64,000 nucleotides of DNA from Thysanoteuthis rhombus (GCA_963457665.1 OY735206.1:54066984-54130983); one strand, 5' to 3'. Positions 35,170 to 47,289 are shown, counted from the first letter of the stretch. The notes: generated by a model from the sequence alone, not told the origin. Program-made: numbers and translations.

Positions 35170-35465
35170 GAAAGTAGGGCGATCCCTCGAAAAACTTACG
35201 TGAGCCGAAATGGTGCAAGGCGAAAAAACAATTATCACTAATCTATATTGGAATTATTTTTCAACGTTCCAAGATCCCCAAAGTGGTGTCGATGTTATGT
35301 TAGGCTGAGTCGTCGGAAGTCGGGATGATGGGAGATACAAGAGACTGCTGTTTATGGTGTGCGCTGCTGCTATAATTTCTCGTTGCAAAATAAAATCTAA
35401 ATGTTTTTTTCGCTTTTTTTTTTCTTAGAAGCAAAAAAGTGGCGTGAAGCGAACTTTTGGAAAAT
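35170..35465. mobile_element. Dispersed repeat family C, longest copy (inverted ends)
   Basis: The left end is GGGCGATCCCTCGAAAAACTT. The right end, reversed, is AGAGATGTCCCACATTTTCC followed by AAAAGTTCGCTTCACGCCAC. The right-end word recurs at 10912, 48655 and 50455. Weak terminal inversion and a non-coding, GC-richer interior suggest a non-autonomous DNA transposon of about 290 bases. Confidence 0.45.
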
Positions 35466-35749
35466 GTGGGACATCTCTATTGACATTTATTTCTTTAGTT
35501 AATTAGTTTTATTTTTATTCTATTTTTCCCACGTCTATCGGATTCATTTACCATTCTAAATATCTGAATAATTTTGCATGCATTTGTTATTCCAATAGAC
35601 TCTTTTTTTCAATTGGATTTGGATTTAAATCATTACTACTAATTTCGACTACTATCTAACTTCATCTTTGATTTTCATTTGTTCATGAACTTGAATAAAA
35701 ACCTTTGTCACGCGCAACAAATCTAAATAAAGTAGATCATTATATTTGA

Positions 35750-35751
<2 letters not shown>

Positions 35752-35806
<55 letters not shown>
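35752..35806 (+). repeat. (GAT)n microsatellite
   Basis: About 18 pure GAT/ATG triplets. Confidence 0.97.
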
Positions 35807-36424
35807 TTTTGCAATACTTATCTCGTAATAAAGTATAAATAATGAAGGATAATTGGTTCACTTATACTACGACACAGAAACAAAATATAAACAAACATGG
35901 GACCGGAGAGAGCACAGAATGAAGAGTGGGTTCTAGGGTTAGATTTGACCTTCCGTCGCGCCTTGAGGTTCCCTTAAAAAAAGAGTAGCTGGACGTTTAC
36001 CAGGTTTCACGAGGTGAAAGTGATTTCGAATCAGACCTAGAGAATATTCTTCATTTCCGATCTACGCTATTCAAAAAACACCCCCCCCCCCTGCGCGCGG
36101 GCTCGTGTGTGTGCGTGTTTATGTGTATTTCATCAAACGCAAATAGATGTAAAGGAAATTTATTTGCTTTTCAATATTTTGAATGTATTTATATCATCAA
36201 ATAAAAAAGGATTTTTCTACATGAGTAAATTTAATTAAGGTACACCCGAAAAATCGTTTACTTCATTTTATGGACGACTATTTCAATAGCGAATTGCACT
36301 TGGATTTGAGTGGACATGCAGAAAAATGTCTACTTCCGAATATTCATGAATAGGCTTTCAACTGATTTATATCACTAATATAAGTTTCAAATCTAAATTA
36401 GATGTACTCATATATAGACATGCA

Positions 36425-36798
<374 letters not shown>

Positions 36799-36800
36799 TA

Positions 36801-37555
36801 GGTTGGTGCAAAAATAATGATGGTTTTTGTCATTTTAAACTTTCATGCTTATTTTAGAATAAACTATTAAGTAACTATGTACAAGAAATATACCATTCTA
36901 AAGTGTGAATTTAGCTCTATTTATTTAAGCTGGGTTTTTTTAAAGCTGTCGAATCAAAGATGAAAAAAGACAAATTCGAGCAATTTGGTTGTATGAGGTC
37001 AAAATGGGACGTGAAGTGGCGAAAACTGCTAGCTATACAGCTCAACATTGTTTTTCAAAAATGCGAAACGGAGATGAGAGCCTCAAAGACTTGGACGTTC
37101 TTCTGTGATTAGCGACGTTCAATATTGAGGTGGACCCATACAAAACGATTTGAAATGTTGCAGAGGAACAGTTCAATAGCTGTTTGACATTTGTATCAAA
37201 AAAGTGAAAAAAAAAAAAAGGTAACAGGTCGCGCGAATATCCCAGCAGAAATTGAACAAGTTGGTCTCCGAAACTCTACCTATCCCAGCTTACTCGTCAG
37301 TCACCTCTTCAACCGACTACCACTTTTTCAGGCATTTCGAACCCTTCCTCAAAGGGAAGGTCATTTGTTCCAGGACTTCAGAATTTTATGCTTCTGAAAC
37401 AAATGGCCTTGTTTCTATTTGACATGAGTAGATTCTGGAGGTTCTTATTCCAATGAATGAATTTATTATAAGCTAGGTCATTCGCACGACATTTTTTTTA
37501 CTTTTTTGATACAAAAAGATGATGGTAAAAAATCGCAATTATTTTTGCAGCAACC
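36801..37555 (+). mobile_element. Internally deleted mariner transposon
   Basis: The left end is GGTTGGTGCAAAAATAATGA. The right end, reversed, is GGTTGCTGCAAAAATAATTG. Both abut TA dinucleotides (36799-36800 and 37556-37557), giving terminal inverted repeats of about 30 bases with TA target duplication. The remains of the transposase are an N-terminal helix-turn-helix part (IRAIWLYEVKMGREVAKTAS, later MRNGDESLKDL) and a C-terminal part (DYHFFRHFEPFLKGK, then SEFYASETNGLVS). The catalytic middle is gone, leaving 755 bases compared with about 1.3 kb for a full element. Confidence 0.88.
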
Positions 37556-37557
37556 TA

Positions 37558-37668
<111 letters not shown>

Positions 37669-38379
37669 GACTATAAAGAAACAGTTGTATTTAAATGAAA
37701 TTCATTCTAACATGTTCCGCCTTTCAGTTTTATCAAAGTGGCAATTTCAATAGAAACAGTATTATTCAAAGTTTATTCAAAGTTGTCACTTCAAATAAAC
37801 AAACATTTCAATACTGTTTCATTTATTATATCATATGTACTGAAAAAAAAAGAAGACTATTTAACAGTGTTTACTAGCGAAAAACGTGCGATATATTTCA
37901 TAAAGGAAGAAATTAATGATTGATGTTCATAATGTGCAGTTCATTTCTACATCTTATTTACATTTTCAGGTGGAGAAACATGGCCACTTTTTGGCACTTT
38001 TAATGTTCTAATCTCAAATCTGTTTAGGACGACCATTTTGTGTTCAATTAAGATCCATAGGTTCGTCACCTGTGGTTTGGCATCAGTTCTGAAATCACAT
38101 TTTTTTCTTTGACCTTAAGCGTGAGAATTTGTTTTTTTTAAATCTAACCAAGATTTTACATTACGATGATCTGGTTTCAGTATGTTTGTATGTTTGTTAC
38201 TGTAACAAAACAGAAATTGCACATCGTAGCGAGATTTTTATTAGCGCAGTACCGTAAGAATGTTATAACTTATAAAATAACTTATCAATTTCCCTTTCAA
38301 ATTTACAACTTCATAATATTAGTCCACGATCATTATTCATACCCACATTGATGGTCTATATTTTAATGATCCAATTTCT

Positions 38380-38392
38380 CAAGGGAGATAAC
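38380..38392 (+). repeat. AAGGGAGATAAC motif, occurrence 3
   Basis: CAAGGGAGATAAC; see 9812-9824. Confidence 0.5.
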
Positions 38393-38399
38393 CCCAGGC

Positions 38400-39700
38400 A
38401 TATCAAATGCTAATTATAAAGTAGTTTATTTCTTCGTACACCAATAAACAGCTGTTTTATTATGTCCCAATATATGCGAACTGGTGTCCATATCTCGGTT
38501 GTTATAGTCACGATTTTTCAGCCATTGTACCCCCCGCCCCCTCCAGGTTCCTGTTGCACTCAGTAACGGTCCTGGAATTTTCAACCGAACCCTTTATTCT
38601 ATCCACAGAATAGAATATTCTTTTGTGTTAACAAAGATCATTGGTTTTTTCAGAGAGTAGACCAGGCTTTCGTGTTAAGTATGATTAAGGAATGCTAACA
38701 CTGGGAAGTTTTTTTATTGCAATGTTTGTAAACTGGAAAGAACGAACTGGTTCGTTGCGATATAAATTCTATTTCGAATGTGTGTTCGGATTTCAGAATC
38801 ATTCGGGCAAAAAATCGATTCCCACCCGGACACTATAATACCACTTAATGGCGAATCAAGACCGAATTTTATTGTCTTAGCCCTCGGTTCATTAACTTAA
38901 TTCATTTTGCAGGGCTTTCATGGTGGGTCGACACTCTGATGTGAACTGACGAGTAGCATCTGCGAGGCAAACTTGAATAATATCCTTCCCTATCTCAAGA
39001 AAAATGGCTTTAATTTTATTGACGTCGGTCAGAAAATCGTGACAAAACTTTAGCTTTGGATAATCAGCAGATTATTAGTATGCATCAGCAGACCGAAATA
39101 TTTGGACTTCGCTCCTCAAAAGAACGAAAATTGGTAGAGATTAAGGGCTCTGTTTCAAATCCAGCGGGTAGTTTGAGCCAGCGTTTCCGACTGCATACTT
39201 TGTCCAGGATAGACTGATGCCATCAATGTTCGAGAATATTCTATTTGTTGAGACGAGCAAATTTTAGCATACAGTGCCTCACAAAACTTTAAGCTCAGGT
39301 GGAACTTTCCCAATCTCAGACAAGAAAATTCCAATTAATTCAGCGTTCTAATCTTTAAGTGGATCACATGTACATCTGGCCTGATCCTAAGTTATACATA
39401 GTTACCTTAACAAAATCAACGTACTTCTAATCACATCTGATACGAGAAATGTCCGCAGACTATACAGCCATTTTTAATAATTCGAGAACCACTCGCATGG
39501 CCTTGATATAACCTGGCAACCAATCAGAGGGAACTGCATAAATATAGAAAGGCACTCTCCCCTTGGGTTACTCGGTCAGTAGTGAGATGAACTTGTGTAC
39601 TGTGTGTCTGTCGCATTCACAATGACTGAGCGAATCATTCTTCAAATCTCGTGTTGGGCTTTTTGGCAAAACTTCGAATCACCCAAATCTGTCAGCCCCA
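38400..39700. other. Unique sequence of moderate GC, nothing recognised
   Basis: This is less AT-rich than most of the window and free of microsatellites. I found no protein family, SINE or matched repeat. Confidence 0.45.
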
Positions 39701-39706
39701 GTACCA

Positions 39707-39975
39707 CGACTTTTTATCAAGCGACTTTTTTTATCGAATGGCATTTCATCAAATCGACTTTTGACTGAAGCGACTTTTTATCGAAACAGCTTTTTATCTT
39801 TTTATTTGAATAAACTAAAAAATCAAGAATAAATATGATAAATCAAATACAAAATTTCCATTTAACTCTGGAATTTTTTTTTCATTGAAAAAATCGTTTC
39901 GATGAAACGCCGTTTCAATAAAAAGGCTCTCGATGAGAAGTTGATTCAATAAAATGTCCTCAGATCAAACATTGT
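39707..39975. repeat. Region built from a short palindromic motif (CGACTTTTTATCGAA)
   Basis: On the left, ATCAAGCGACTTTTTTTATCGAATGG, CATCAAATCGACTTTTGACTG, AAGCGACTTTTTATCG and AACAGCTTTTTATC follow each other at about 18-20-base steps. On the right, AAATCGTTTCGATGAAACG, CCGTTTCAATAAAAAGGC and TTGATTCAATAAAATG continue in the complementary sense. It resembles tandem sub-terminal binding sites of a DNA transposon. Confidence 0.6.
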
Positions 39976-39983
39976 AGTACTAT

Positions 39984-40125
39984 CGACCCCCTACGGTCTA
40001 TATTTGGCTTCCTGCAATTTCTGTTTATTCCCAGGGAGATCTCAAACCGTGGGCGTGACGAAGTCTTTGCAGACAGTTTAAAAGAGTGGAAGGAATGCTT
40101 TGATAAGCGTGTGAGGTGCCAAGAG
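39984..40125 (+). pseudogene. Tc1/mariner-superfamily transposase C-terminal relic
   Basis: One frame reads YLASCNFCLFP, matching the DLAPCDFFLFP block around the last catalytic Asp of mariner-type transposases (here D is N). After a frameshift it continues DEVFADSLKEWKECFDKRVR, which is the usual W..C....G end region. It lies directly downstream of the palindromic-motif region at 39707-39975, which could be part of the same dead element. Confidence 0.5.
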
Positions 40126-40214
40126 GCCATTGCCCTACTAAGGCTATTTTTCGTGCGGACCTTTTATAATCTACAATATTCATCAGTGTACTACTGGATA
40201 ATGATCACTGTAAA

Positions 40215-40340
40215 TATTTACAAGATTTTTTCTCTTTTGGCACACGGCTGCAATCGTAAGATATACAACAGGGATCGAACTCACTACATGAGACGATGTT
40301 GCAGACTATTGCACTGCAGCGTGCACCGACTCAATGATTA
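40215..40340 (-). repeat. tRNA-derived SINE
   Basis: On the minus strand a body with TGCAATAGTCTGCAACATCG and the B box GAGTTCGATCCC continues into a TTGTATATCTTACGATTGC tail. It has tRNA-like spacing without good arm pairing. Confidence 0.5.
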
Positions 40341-40878
40341 ACAATCGTACGCTTCATCTCATCTCTATGATTTTCTCTGTACCTCAACTCATTTTTTTTA
40401 TGCGTTTAAAATGATATGATCTTCTGCAGCTGTGGAAGAGTATGACAGGGCTATCTGGATGGTGCCAAAAATTATTCGCACATCACCGCAAAAAAAAATA
40501 ATAATAATTTCACAAATGTCTGACTTCGATTAATTCGCTTATCTATTGTATATTGTGATAGACCCTGTTTCTGAAGTTCAACAATCCTACCACCACATTC
40601 GAAATTGGACAGCTTTAGACCCTTTCTCATAATGTGTTGACTTGACACTGTTTTTTTTTTTTACAACAGCAGATACCGATAAATTGAAATTTGAATCCTT
40701 GATATCATGTCAATTTAGTTGCAATGAAATCGTAGAAGATTACATAAAAATTACACAACTCATTACCACTGCTCTGCACTTTCAGAATTGTACTTTTTAG
40801 GGGCATTTTGTCCTGATTTGAAATCAGATACTCTGGAATATATGTTACTGTTGCATCTCTCACTTTCATTTTCACACA

Positions 40879-40881
<3 letters not shown>

Positions 40882-40948
<67 letters not shown>
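40882..40948 (+). repeat. (CT)n microsatellite
   Basis: About 66 bases of pure CT. Confidence 0.97.
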
Positions 40949-40950
<2 letters not shown>

Positions 40951-41388
40951 CTATCTATCTCTTGTATACAAATTCACTCTTTCAAATTCTCTAATGTCAA
41001 ATTGAACGCAGCGCACTCTGTAAAATCGTCCAAAATATAGGCAAAGAGTATTCACTTTCACTACTTTCTGATCACTACCTCCTTGAAGAACAAAGCAAAA
41101 AAAAAGGCCCCAGGGCGATGAGTGTCACAGATGTTTTTGCTTCGCTCCAAAGGAATATAGAAAATACAATAAGCGGCAACATGTTGTGCGGGACAGCTTC
41201 AATAATTGCGCAGATGTACGAAAAGGCTTTGTCTGTTTACACTTCAGTGAGTTTCCATTTCATATTTCATGCATCATTGGCGTTAATATCAGCCAATACT
41301 CCAACGCCTCGTTGGGCGTGTGCGTCTATTGAGATGTATTAACCCATATGTGCATAAGGATTTCTGCCCTAGGATCAATACATGCATA

Positions 41389-41573
41389 CGAAGGTGGATC
41401 AATAAGTCTGTAGTCAGGTACGGTTATGAGATGAATTTTGATCCAAAATTTCAACGGTTTGATGTTTGACCTATGCGATTAATATTCACTACTGAATCAA
41501 GTGCATTAAGGAGATTATGTTGCAAAAGAAAATGTTTTCGTCGCTACGCTACGGACCTATTGATGTACCTACG
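41389..41573. mobile_element. 185-bp TA-flanked MITE
   Basis: The left end is CGAAGGTGGATCAATAAGTC. The right end, reversed, is CGTAGGTACATCAATAGGTC. TA dinucleotides sit immediately outside (41387-41388 and 41574-41575), as for Tc1/mariner-mobilised elements. The left part is shared with 57963-58140 (GGTGGATCAATAAGTCTGTGG, then TTCGATCTATG-GAGTGATATTC). Confidence 0.7.
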
Positions 41574-41799
41574 TAAGTGATAGATATCATAGCATGTGCT
41601 TGTGAATCAGTCAGTCACGCCAGAGAGACCACCAAAACATTGGCGCTGCCCAACCAAATTTGGCATGCATACTCAACGAACCTAGGGATAGACCTTGGAG
41701 TAAAAAGTGTCCAGAAAAAGAGATCTTTAAAGGAGAGTTCTATTTTTAATATAACTATATTTGCTAGACAGGAACCTTACTTTTCTTCAATATACATAC

Positions 41800-41965
41800 A
41801 TACAATTGGCAGCTGCTTCAACATTGAGTTGTTCTTACGATAGAGCTAAGCAGCCACCGCTAATGCAAAGGCTTGAATAACTGTTTCAACTCCAAATTCT
41901 CATTTTGCTTATTCATGTTCTATATCTGCTCTATTTGTTCCTTTCAACACGATACATATCCTCTC
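41800..41965 (-). repeat. Family D partial copy
   Basis: Reversed, it carries GTTGAAAGGAACAAATAG, ATGAGCAAAATGAG, AGTTATTCAAGCC, TTTGCATTAGCGGTGGCTGC and TTAGCTCTATCG. This is the left flank and first half of the tRNA-like body. Confidence 0.6.
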
Positions 41966-42234
41966 ATTTTATGTTTATATGAAATTCTTCGAAGAGTCAA
42001 AAGTGGAGGGAATCCCCTCTTCCTATAAGTTGTCAAAAGTGACGATACACCCCCTCCCCATTTAATGGATCAAAAGTGAAGGGGGACTTTTTCCCTTTTA
42101 AGGTGGCAAAAAGGAAGGAAGACTTCCACTATGGGGTCAAAAGTGTTCTTGAGCCATGTTTAAAATTTCCAGCAAGACACTTGAAAATGCTGGGCAACTT
42201 TACAGATGAATTCCCCGAACTTTTGGGTAACGCA

Positions 42235-42236
<2 letters not shown>

Positions 42237-42327
<91 letters not shown>
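42237..42327. repeat. (CA)n(TA)n compound microsatellite
   Basis: About 48 bases of CA run into about 42 bases of TA. Confidence 0.96.
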
Positions 42328-42329
<2 letters not shown>

Positions 42330-42654
42330 ATTTCCCGACCGGTTAGACGCACTTTTTCTTGCAAAATATTTGATAACAGGTCCTAGGTGTGAAAATTAGC
42401 TGTAAAAAAAAGAAAAATAACACCGTAGAGTCGGTGACCTAAATAATTAAAGGGTACTTGTAGCATCTTACCAGCTGAGAAATACGTTAAAGATATATTA
42501 CTATAATTTTCCAAATGCCCATTTGTCTGTGTTTGCAAATCTCAGGAACCACACAACATATATCATGGAATATTCTGCGAGTACTGATGGGACTCCGATG
42601 CAGATTTTAAGCAAATTTGTCTTTGCCACACTTTTCGAGTTTTTAGAGGAGGGT

Positions 42655-43110
42655 TTAATTTACAAAATAAGTATTATGGTAAATTGGTACCTTATTTAAT
42701 GTCCATCAGCGTTCACACTTACCTAAATATTTATCATTACTTTGATTGCCCAAGCGTCTATACGTACGTCTGTGCTAGCATAACTTAGGGACAGCAAGAG
42801 CAATGACTTTTGTCTGTACTTATACAGCATTTCTTGAAATCAAATTAATCTGCAGCCAGCAACAAAGTATTCAACCGTTTGTTTTCTTTTATTTGTTTTT
42901 GTTTAGAAATCGTCAACAAAAACTGTCAACATAAGTTTCTTCAGTTTCCAAGTTGTTCCGGCTGGTTGGTATTTGAATATTTACTCCTTACTATGTCTAG
43001 GAAAATTTTGGCTTGTTTTTTTAAATCACCCTCCAAGATGAGATTTTGAGATTTTTTTTACAATGTAATATTATGCTAACTTGGTCCCTTAAATGATGTC
43101 TGGCAGCGTT
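42655..43110 (-). repeat. Dispersed repeat family B, reversed copy
   Basis: Reversed, it reads AAGGGACCAAGTTAGC near 43085 and GGAAACTGAAGAAACTTATG, TTGACAGTTTTTG near 42950. A further TTAAATAAGGTACCAATTTACC echo lies at 42670-42700, so two partial copies may overlap. Confidence 0.55.
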
Positions 43111-43408
43111 CACGCTTTATTTTTGAAAATTCGGACTTTCCAGTGAAAAAAAAATTAAGTAACTCATCCATTGATCACCCCCAAAATGGAATACTGCCAA
43201 AAGACGTTGATCACGTGATGGCTTCTAGTGAGTGATTCTTCAGATCTCAAAGCTGAGCTCATTCCAGCTCAAGACCACAATAGTGAGGCGCCCCCTCTAA
43301 GATTGAATTCACTAGCAATATGCCTATTCAGACGAGTTTGCTTGCGGTTCTGATTTTCTTATATGATTCGCCTTGTGATTTGTCATATATTGTGTTTGTA
43401 ATATTCGT

Positions 43409-43421
43409 CAAGGGAGATAAC
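43409..43421 (+). repeat. AAGGGAGATAAC motif, occurrence 4
   Basis: CAAGGGAGATAAC; see 9812-9824. Confidence 0.5.
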
Positions 43422-43846
43422 GACCAAATGCAAATTGAAGAGTAATCTCCTTCACATTTTTTTGAAAATGCGTAAAAATTCCGGATTCATTCTGTCTGAA
43501 CGTAAACAAGAAAATGCAGAGCAAAATAATGTCTTTAATATTTTTTAGTACAATGCAATTGCAAAGTAATTTCAATACTTCCGTCAACTTTTTACGGCAC
43601 AGGTATGCTGCTTTTTTTTTATCTCTGAGTAAGTAATACAGATATAAATGTATTTGTTTTTAGTTTTTATTATCTCGAAAACGCATTTCGTGCATTTTGT
43701 TTTATTCCACCGAGATACCAATTCTGTATCTTCGAATGAAATCTTCCTGGATGTGTGAGATTCCTGAACACAATTTCGATTGGTATATGTTCTTACAGAT
43801 ATTATGTGTGATCATTGTAAACACTTGACTACGCTCAGAAGATATC

Positions 43847-44392
43847 ATCATTATCATCATCATCAGTCTTTCAGCGTCCATCGTTGGACATAGACCTTCC
43901 CCCAGGATTCGCCACACTTCTCTATTGTGGGCATCGTGGAGCCAGTATTTTATAAATTTGTCCAGTTCATCTCTCCATCTTGTATCCTGTCGGCCTCGGT
44001 TTCTTATATGATCTCTAGGGATCCATGTTGTGAGTCGTGATGATCATCGGTTGTCTTTCTTTCTCAGAAAATAACCAGCCCAATGCTTTTTCTAATGGAT
44101 TCTGTGATGTCTCGGATTCCCGTTTTCTTCCTGATATTCGCTGCTCTCTTGTGATCTCTCCATGTGAGGTTGAGCATGATTCTCTCATGTGCACGCTACA
44201 TGCTTCTCAGTTGGCGAGTCAGTCTCTTGGTTAGGTTCCATGTTTCAGCTCCATAAGTGACTATCGGGATTATTTGTATACTCTACTTTTTAGGATTATT
44301 GGGATCGACTTTTTTTTTGAAGGTTGAGCTTGCTCTGCCGAAAGCTTGCGATCCCAGGGTGATTCTTCGCTTGATTTCTTCTTCACTGTTTT
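43847..44392 (-). mobile_element. RTE-type LINE 3' end, copy C
   Basis: It covers the coding tail from the AFGRASS segment (the reverse of CTTGCTCTGCCGAAAGC) to the 3' end, which finishes in a GATGATGATGATAATGATG tail. On the minus strand the end reads approximately RDELDKFIKYWLHDAHNREV followed by a short tail, with stops elsewhere. GA/TGA-type tails are usual for RTE elements, which lack poly(A). Confidence 0.78.
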
Positions 44393-44848
44393 TTTTTTTT
44401 TTCATAAAAGGCAGTATATGTTAATTATTCGACAGTCGTTCAAGTTTCTCCTCTCGCCTTTGTTGTTACACTCACCAAGTTTTAACTAGTCGGCTCTCCG
44501 ACCTACTGGCGTGCCGCTCACGATATGAAACGAACAAGCTGTCATCAGGTCTTTTGATCCCCTTTGCATTAAGTTGATCGAAAAGTCATATAATCTTTTG
44601 AAGGCAGTCCAGTGCTGCCAAATTAACTATTTTTTCGGCTAGATCTGACAAAAAGCTTTTCTTATTTATCCGATAGAAATCTACGATAGTCGAAAAGGTT
44701 GACAATTTTGAAAATAATTAGTAAGTTTAATAAAAATAAACATTTTATTCTCATTAACAATTTGTTCGGGAGTCTTAGTTATTTTATTTAATAAGTGGGA
44801 CTTTAAATAACTATTTTAAAAATTTTAAGCATTAGAGTTAAGTGGAAA

Positions 44849-45151
44849 TTGGAAACTCTGGCTGATTTTAGCCATTTTCAGAAATTTCGATTGTCGGAAA
44901 CTTTCTTTAACCCCACTGCTCAGCTTCGCTCAATTTATCATTTTATTGACAAATCTATACAGGTGTTCGCAGCTACATTTTTTGAGAAACTGTCTCTTGA
45001 GTCTAAATTGAAGGCAGCCGCAGATGGTAAGGTGTTTATTCTTTCTCGTTTTATTAATCTCTATATTGAAACATCTACAATGCATCCCTTTGAAATGATT
45101 GCAGTAGTTAAATATCTTTTTTGCAAGTTTTATTTTGGGGCTCGATCCTAG
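44849..45151 (+). CDS. Unrecognised 100-residue open frame
   Basis: This frame has balanced amino-acid composition over METLADFSHFQKFRLS to a short C-terminus and is not a microsatellite artefact. I recognise no family, and no ribosome context, splice site or second copy is visible. It may be a fragment of a transposon gene between the LINE copy and the fold-back element. Chance is a serious alternative. Confidence 0.15.
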   Translation: METLADFSHFQKFRLSETFFNPTAQLRSIYHFIDKSIQVFAATFFEKLSLESKLKAAADGKVFILSRFINLYIETSTMHPFEMIAVVKYLFCKFYFGARS

Positions 45152-45186
45152 TTACGAGTCCCAGCTTTTTATAGCCCAGTAAGTTC

Positions 45187-45755
45187 AAGATCTGTTTTTC
45201 ACACTTCAACGAAACATAACATTAACTTCCTGTTTTCAACTTGAAACGTTATCATAGTAGTATTTTAATTGGTTTCTTCACGAATTTCACTTTAATTTGA
45301 TTATTCTTTCAATTGACAAAAAAGAAACTGTATGGCTTTATTTTAATTGTTGAATTTTATAAAAATAACAAAACCATGATTTACATGCAAAACAATAATT
45401 TAATTACAAATACAAAACACAACAATTCATTCTAATACAAATTGTAATAATTAATGAGTTGAAATGAGTTATAATAAGTAGAATGATTTAGTGGGTACTT
45501 GACGTTTTTTCGCATAAGTGAAGTAAACTCCGAATTTTAAAACGGGAATGCTACGTCACATGGTTTTCAGTGGCGATTTTATCTAACATTCATAACAACT
45601 TTTATTTTTGTCAACAGAAAAATATTCAAATCAAATTAAAATTCCCGAAGAAACCAACTGAAATACACCCATAATAATGTTTAATTGAAAGCAGGAAGTT
45701 AATGCTGTTTCGTTGACGTGAGAACGCATATTACACTTTGATCTTGATCTAGAGG
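45187..45755. mobile_element. Fold-back element with ~145-bp inverted arms
   Basis: The left arm (45187-45330) reads TCAAGATC, CAACGAAACATAACATTAAC, TTCCTGTTTTCAA, TTGGTTTCTTC, TTTAATTTGATTA and TTGACAAAAA. The right arm (45605-45755), reversed, reads TCAAGATC, CAACGAAACAGCATTAAC, TTCCTGCTTTCAA, TTGGTTTCTTC, TTTAATTTGATTTGAA and TTGACAAAAA. The AT-rich spacer of about 270 bases has no coding. It is a classic long-inverted-repeat non-autonomous element. Confidence 0.8.
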
Positions 45756-45822
45756 CCACATCAGGAGACATTATTTGCTTAAAAAAACGACTTTTTCAAT
45801 ATCATTTCATTTGAAAATTTTT

Positions 45823-45856
45823 ACTTTGATGAAGCCTAAAGGCGAAACATGTTAGT
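45823..45856 (+). ncRNA. Hammerhead-ribozyme-like motif 4
   Basis: Core TTGATGA (first C replaced by T), stem II GCC/GGC with loop TAAA, intact GAAA, self-complementary stem III ACATGT and triplet GUU. Stem I keeps three consecutive pairs (ACT with AGT). Apart from the first core base everything fits, so this is probably a recently inactivated ribozyme of the ACATGT class shared with 56229-56265. Confidence 0.6.
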
Positions 45857-46164
45857 TTGATAAACTTGATTTAAATATTACTATTTTTTGTATAGGCCAC
45901 TCGATAATATCGTCGGATATCGTATCTACATACTAATCATACATACATATATACACACACACACACACACATATATGTGTATATATGTTTATGTGTATGT
46001 GTGTGCGTGTGTGTTTACTTCCCTCCTTCATCTAACCGAGCAGTATTAGCGCCGTTCATTTTAAAGGTGCTTTGATCATCCATTAAAAGGGACCTTGTAA
46101 TTTTTTTACAAACAAAAAAGCAATTTTTTTTATCCATGCCGAAGTATAAGTAAAAAGGAAAGTT

Positions 46165-46620
46165 TAATGTATCATGTATTTATTATATCATTATTCATTA
46201 TAAATTGCGTTATATTATATAGAAAATAATTTTAAATGATTTCCCGTCATTACACATTGAATTTATCACTCAATTTAGACAACGTAAATAGACTAATCGA
46301 TTAAAGTAGTTGCTTCAATATAGCGATGATCTTACCGTTGAGCTAAACAGCCGCCGGTATGCAAAGACCCAAACAACTGCTTTCAACTCAAATTTTCATC
46401 TTGCTCATTCTCGGTCTTTTTCGTCTCTTTTAATGCAACAGTATATATTAAAGAAATGGACGTATTTGATCCGACAATATGAATTATACATTGCGTTATA
46501 TCATATGGTATGGGGCATATTATATATTAAGAAAAAAAACATATTTGGTCCGACAGAATGAGTAATAAATTGCGTTATATTACCAGATAAATACATCACT
46601 CAATTTAGACAACGACATTT
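46165..46620 (-). mobile_element. Family D, multi-module copy
   Basis: Reversed order: the flank GCGTTATAT..CAATTTAT and CTGTCGGACCAAATATG appears twice in direct orientation (46440-46480 and 46545-46600). It is followed by TTAAAAGAGACG, GACCGAGAATGAGC, AGTTGTTTGGG, the tRNA-like half GGCTGTTTAGCTCAACGG, then ATTAGTCTATTTACG, TCTAAATTGAGTGATAAATTC, GTGTAATGACGGG and the same CGCAATTTATAATG flank. The B-box half of the body is deleted between two GCAGC-type words. Repeated flanks on both sides imply head-to-tail organisation. Confidence 0.7.
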
Positions 46621-47289
46621 ATTGATTTAGCTTTTTATGTGTGTGCACGACTTGGTTTACCTCACTATCAATCTTACTCTACATGTAAATATTCATATTC
46701 ATATTCCGTAAAAATAGGGTTGGCATATCTGAACATTCAAAAAAGAGAATGTTCCCAGTCACCGCCATTCAAAAAAGAGGACGTTCCCGATCATTGACAT
46801 AATTTACAACACACATAAAAAATATTGCGATAGGGGCTAGGTTATGCTAAATCGTTAAAATCCCCCAATTCCTGGATAAGAAAAAGAAATGCCACGGTGT
46901 GAAAAAGGTTAAAAAGAATTGTATACTTTCATACATTTCATCTATGGCTTTAATAGACGTGTCAAAAATAAAAATAGAATAAAATAACGCACGTGGCTGT
47001 AGAACAAGAAAAAGCAGTACGTTTTGCTTTACCTGTTGTTTGAATTCCCCAAATTGTAGAATCACATATATATGCAAACTGTAAAAAAAACTCATGTTGA
47101 GTTCTACGACTTATTTACGACCAATTCAAACCAGAAAACGTGTGCTCGATAGGGCAAAAGCCTAAACGCTCAAGAAATGAAACAGGGTAGCATCTTCAAT
47201 TTTTGCTCCTCTCTATCTTCTAATTGTTGTGGCTTTTTTATTGCGACTAGACTTAGGCTGGGGTTCCTTCAGGAGTGAGTAAATGAATT

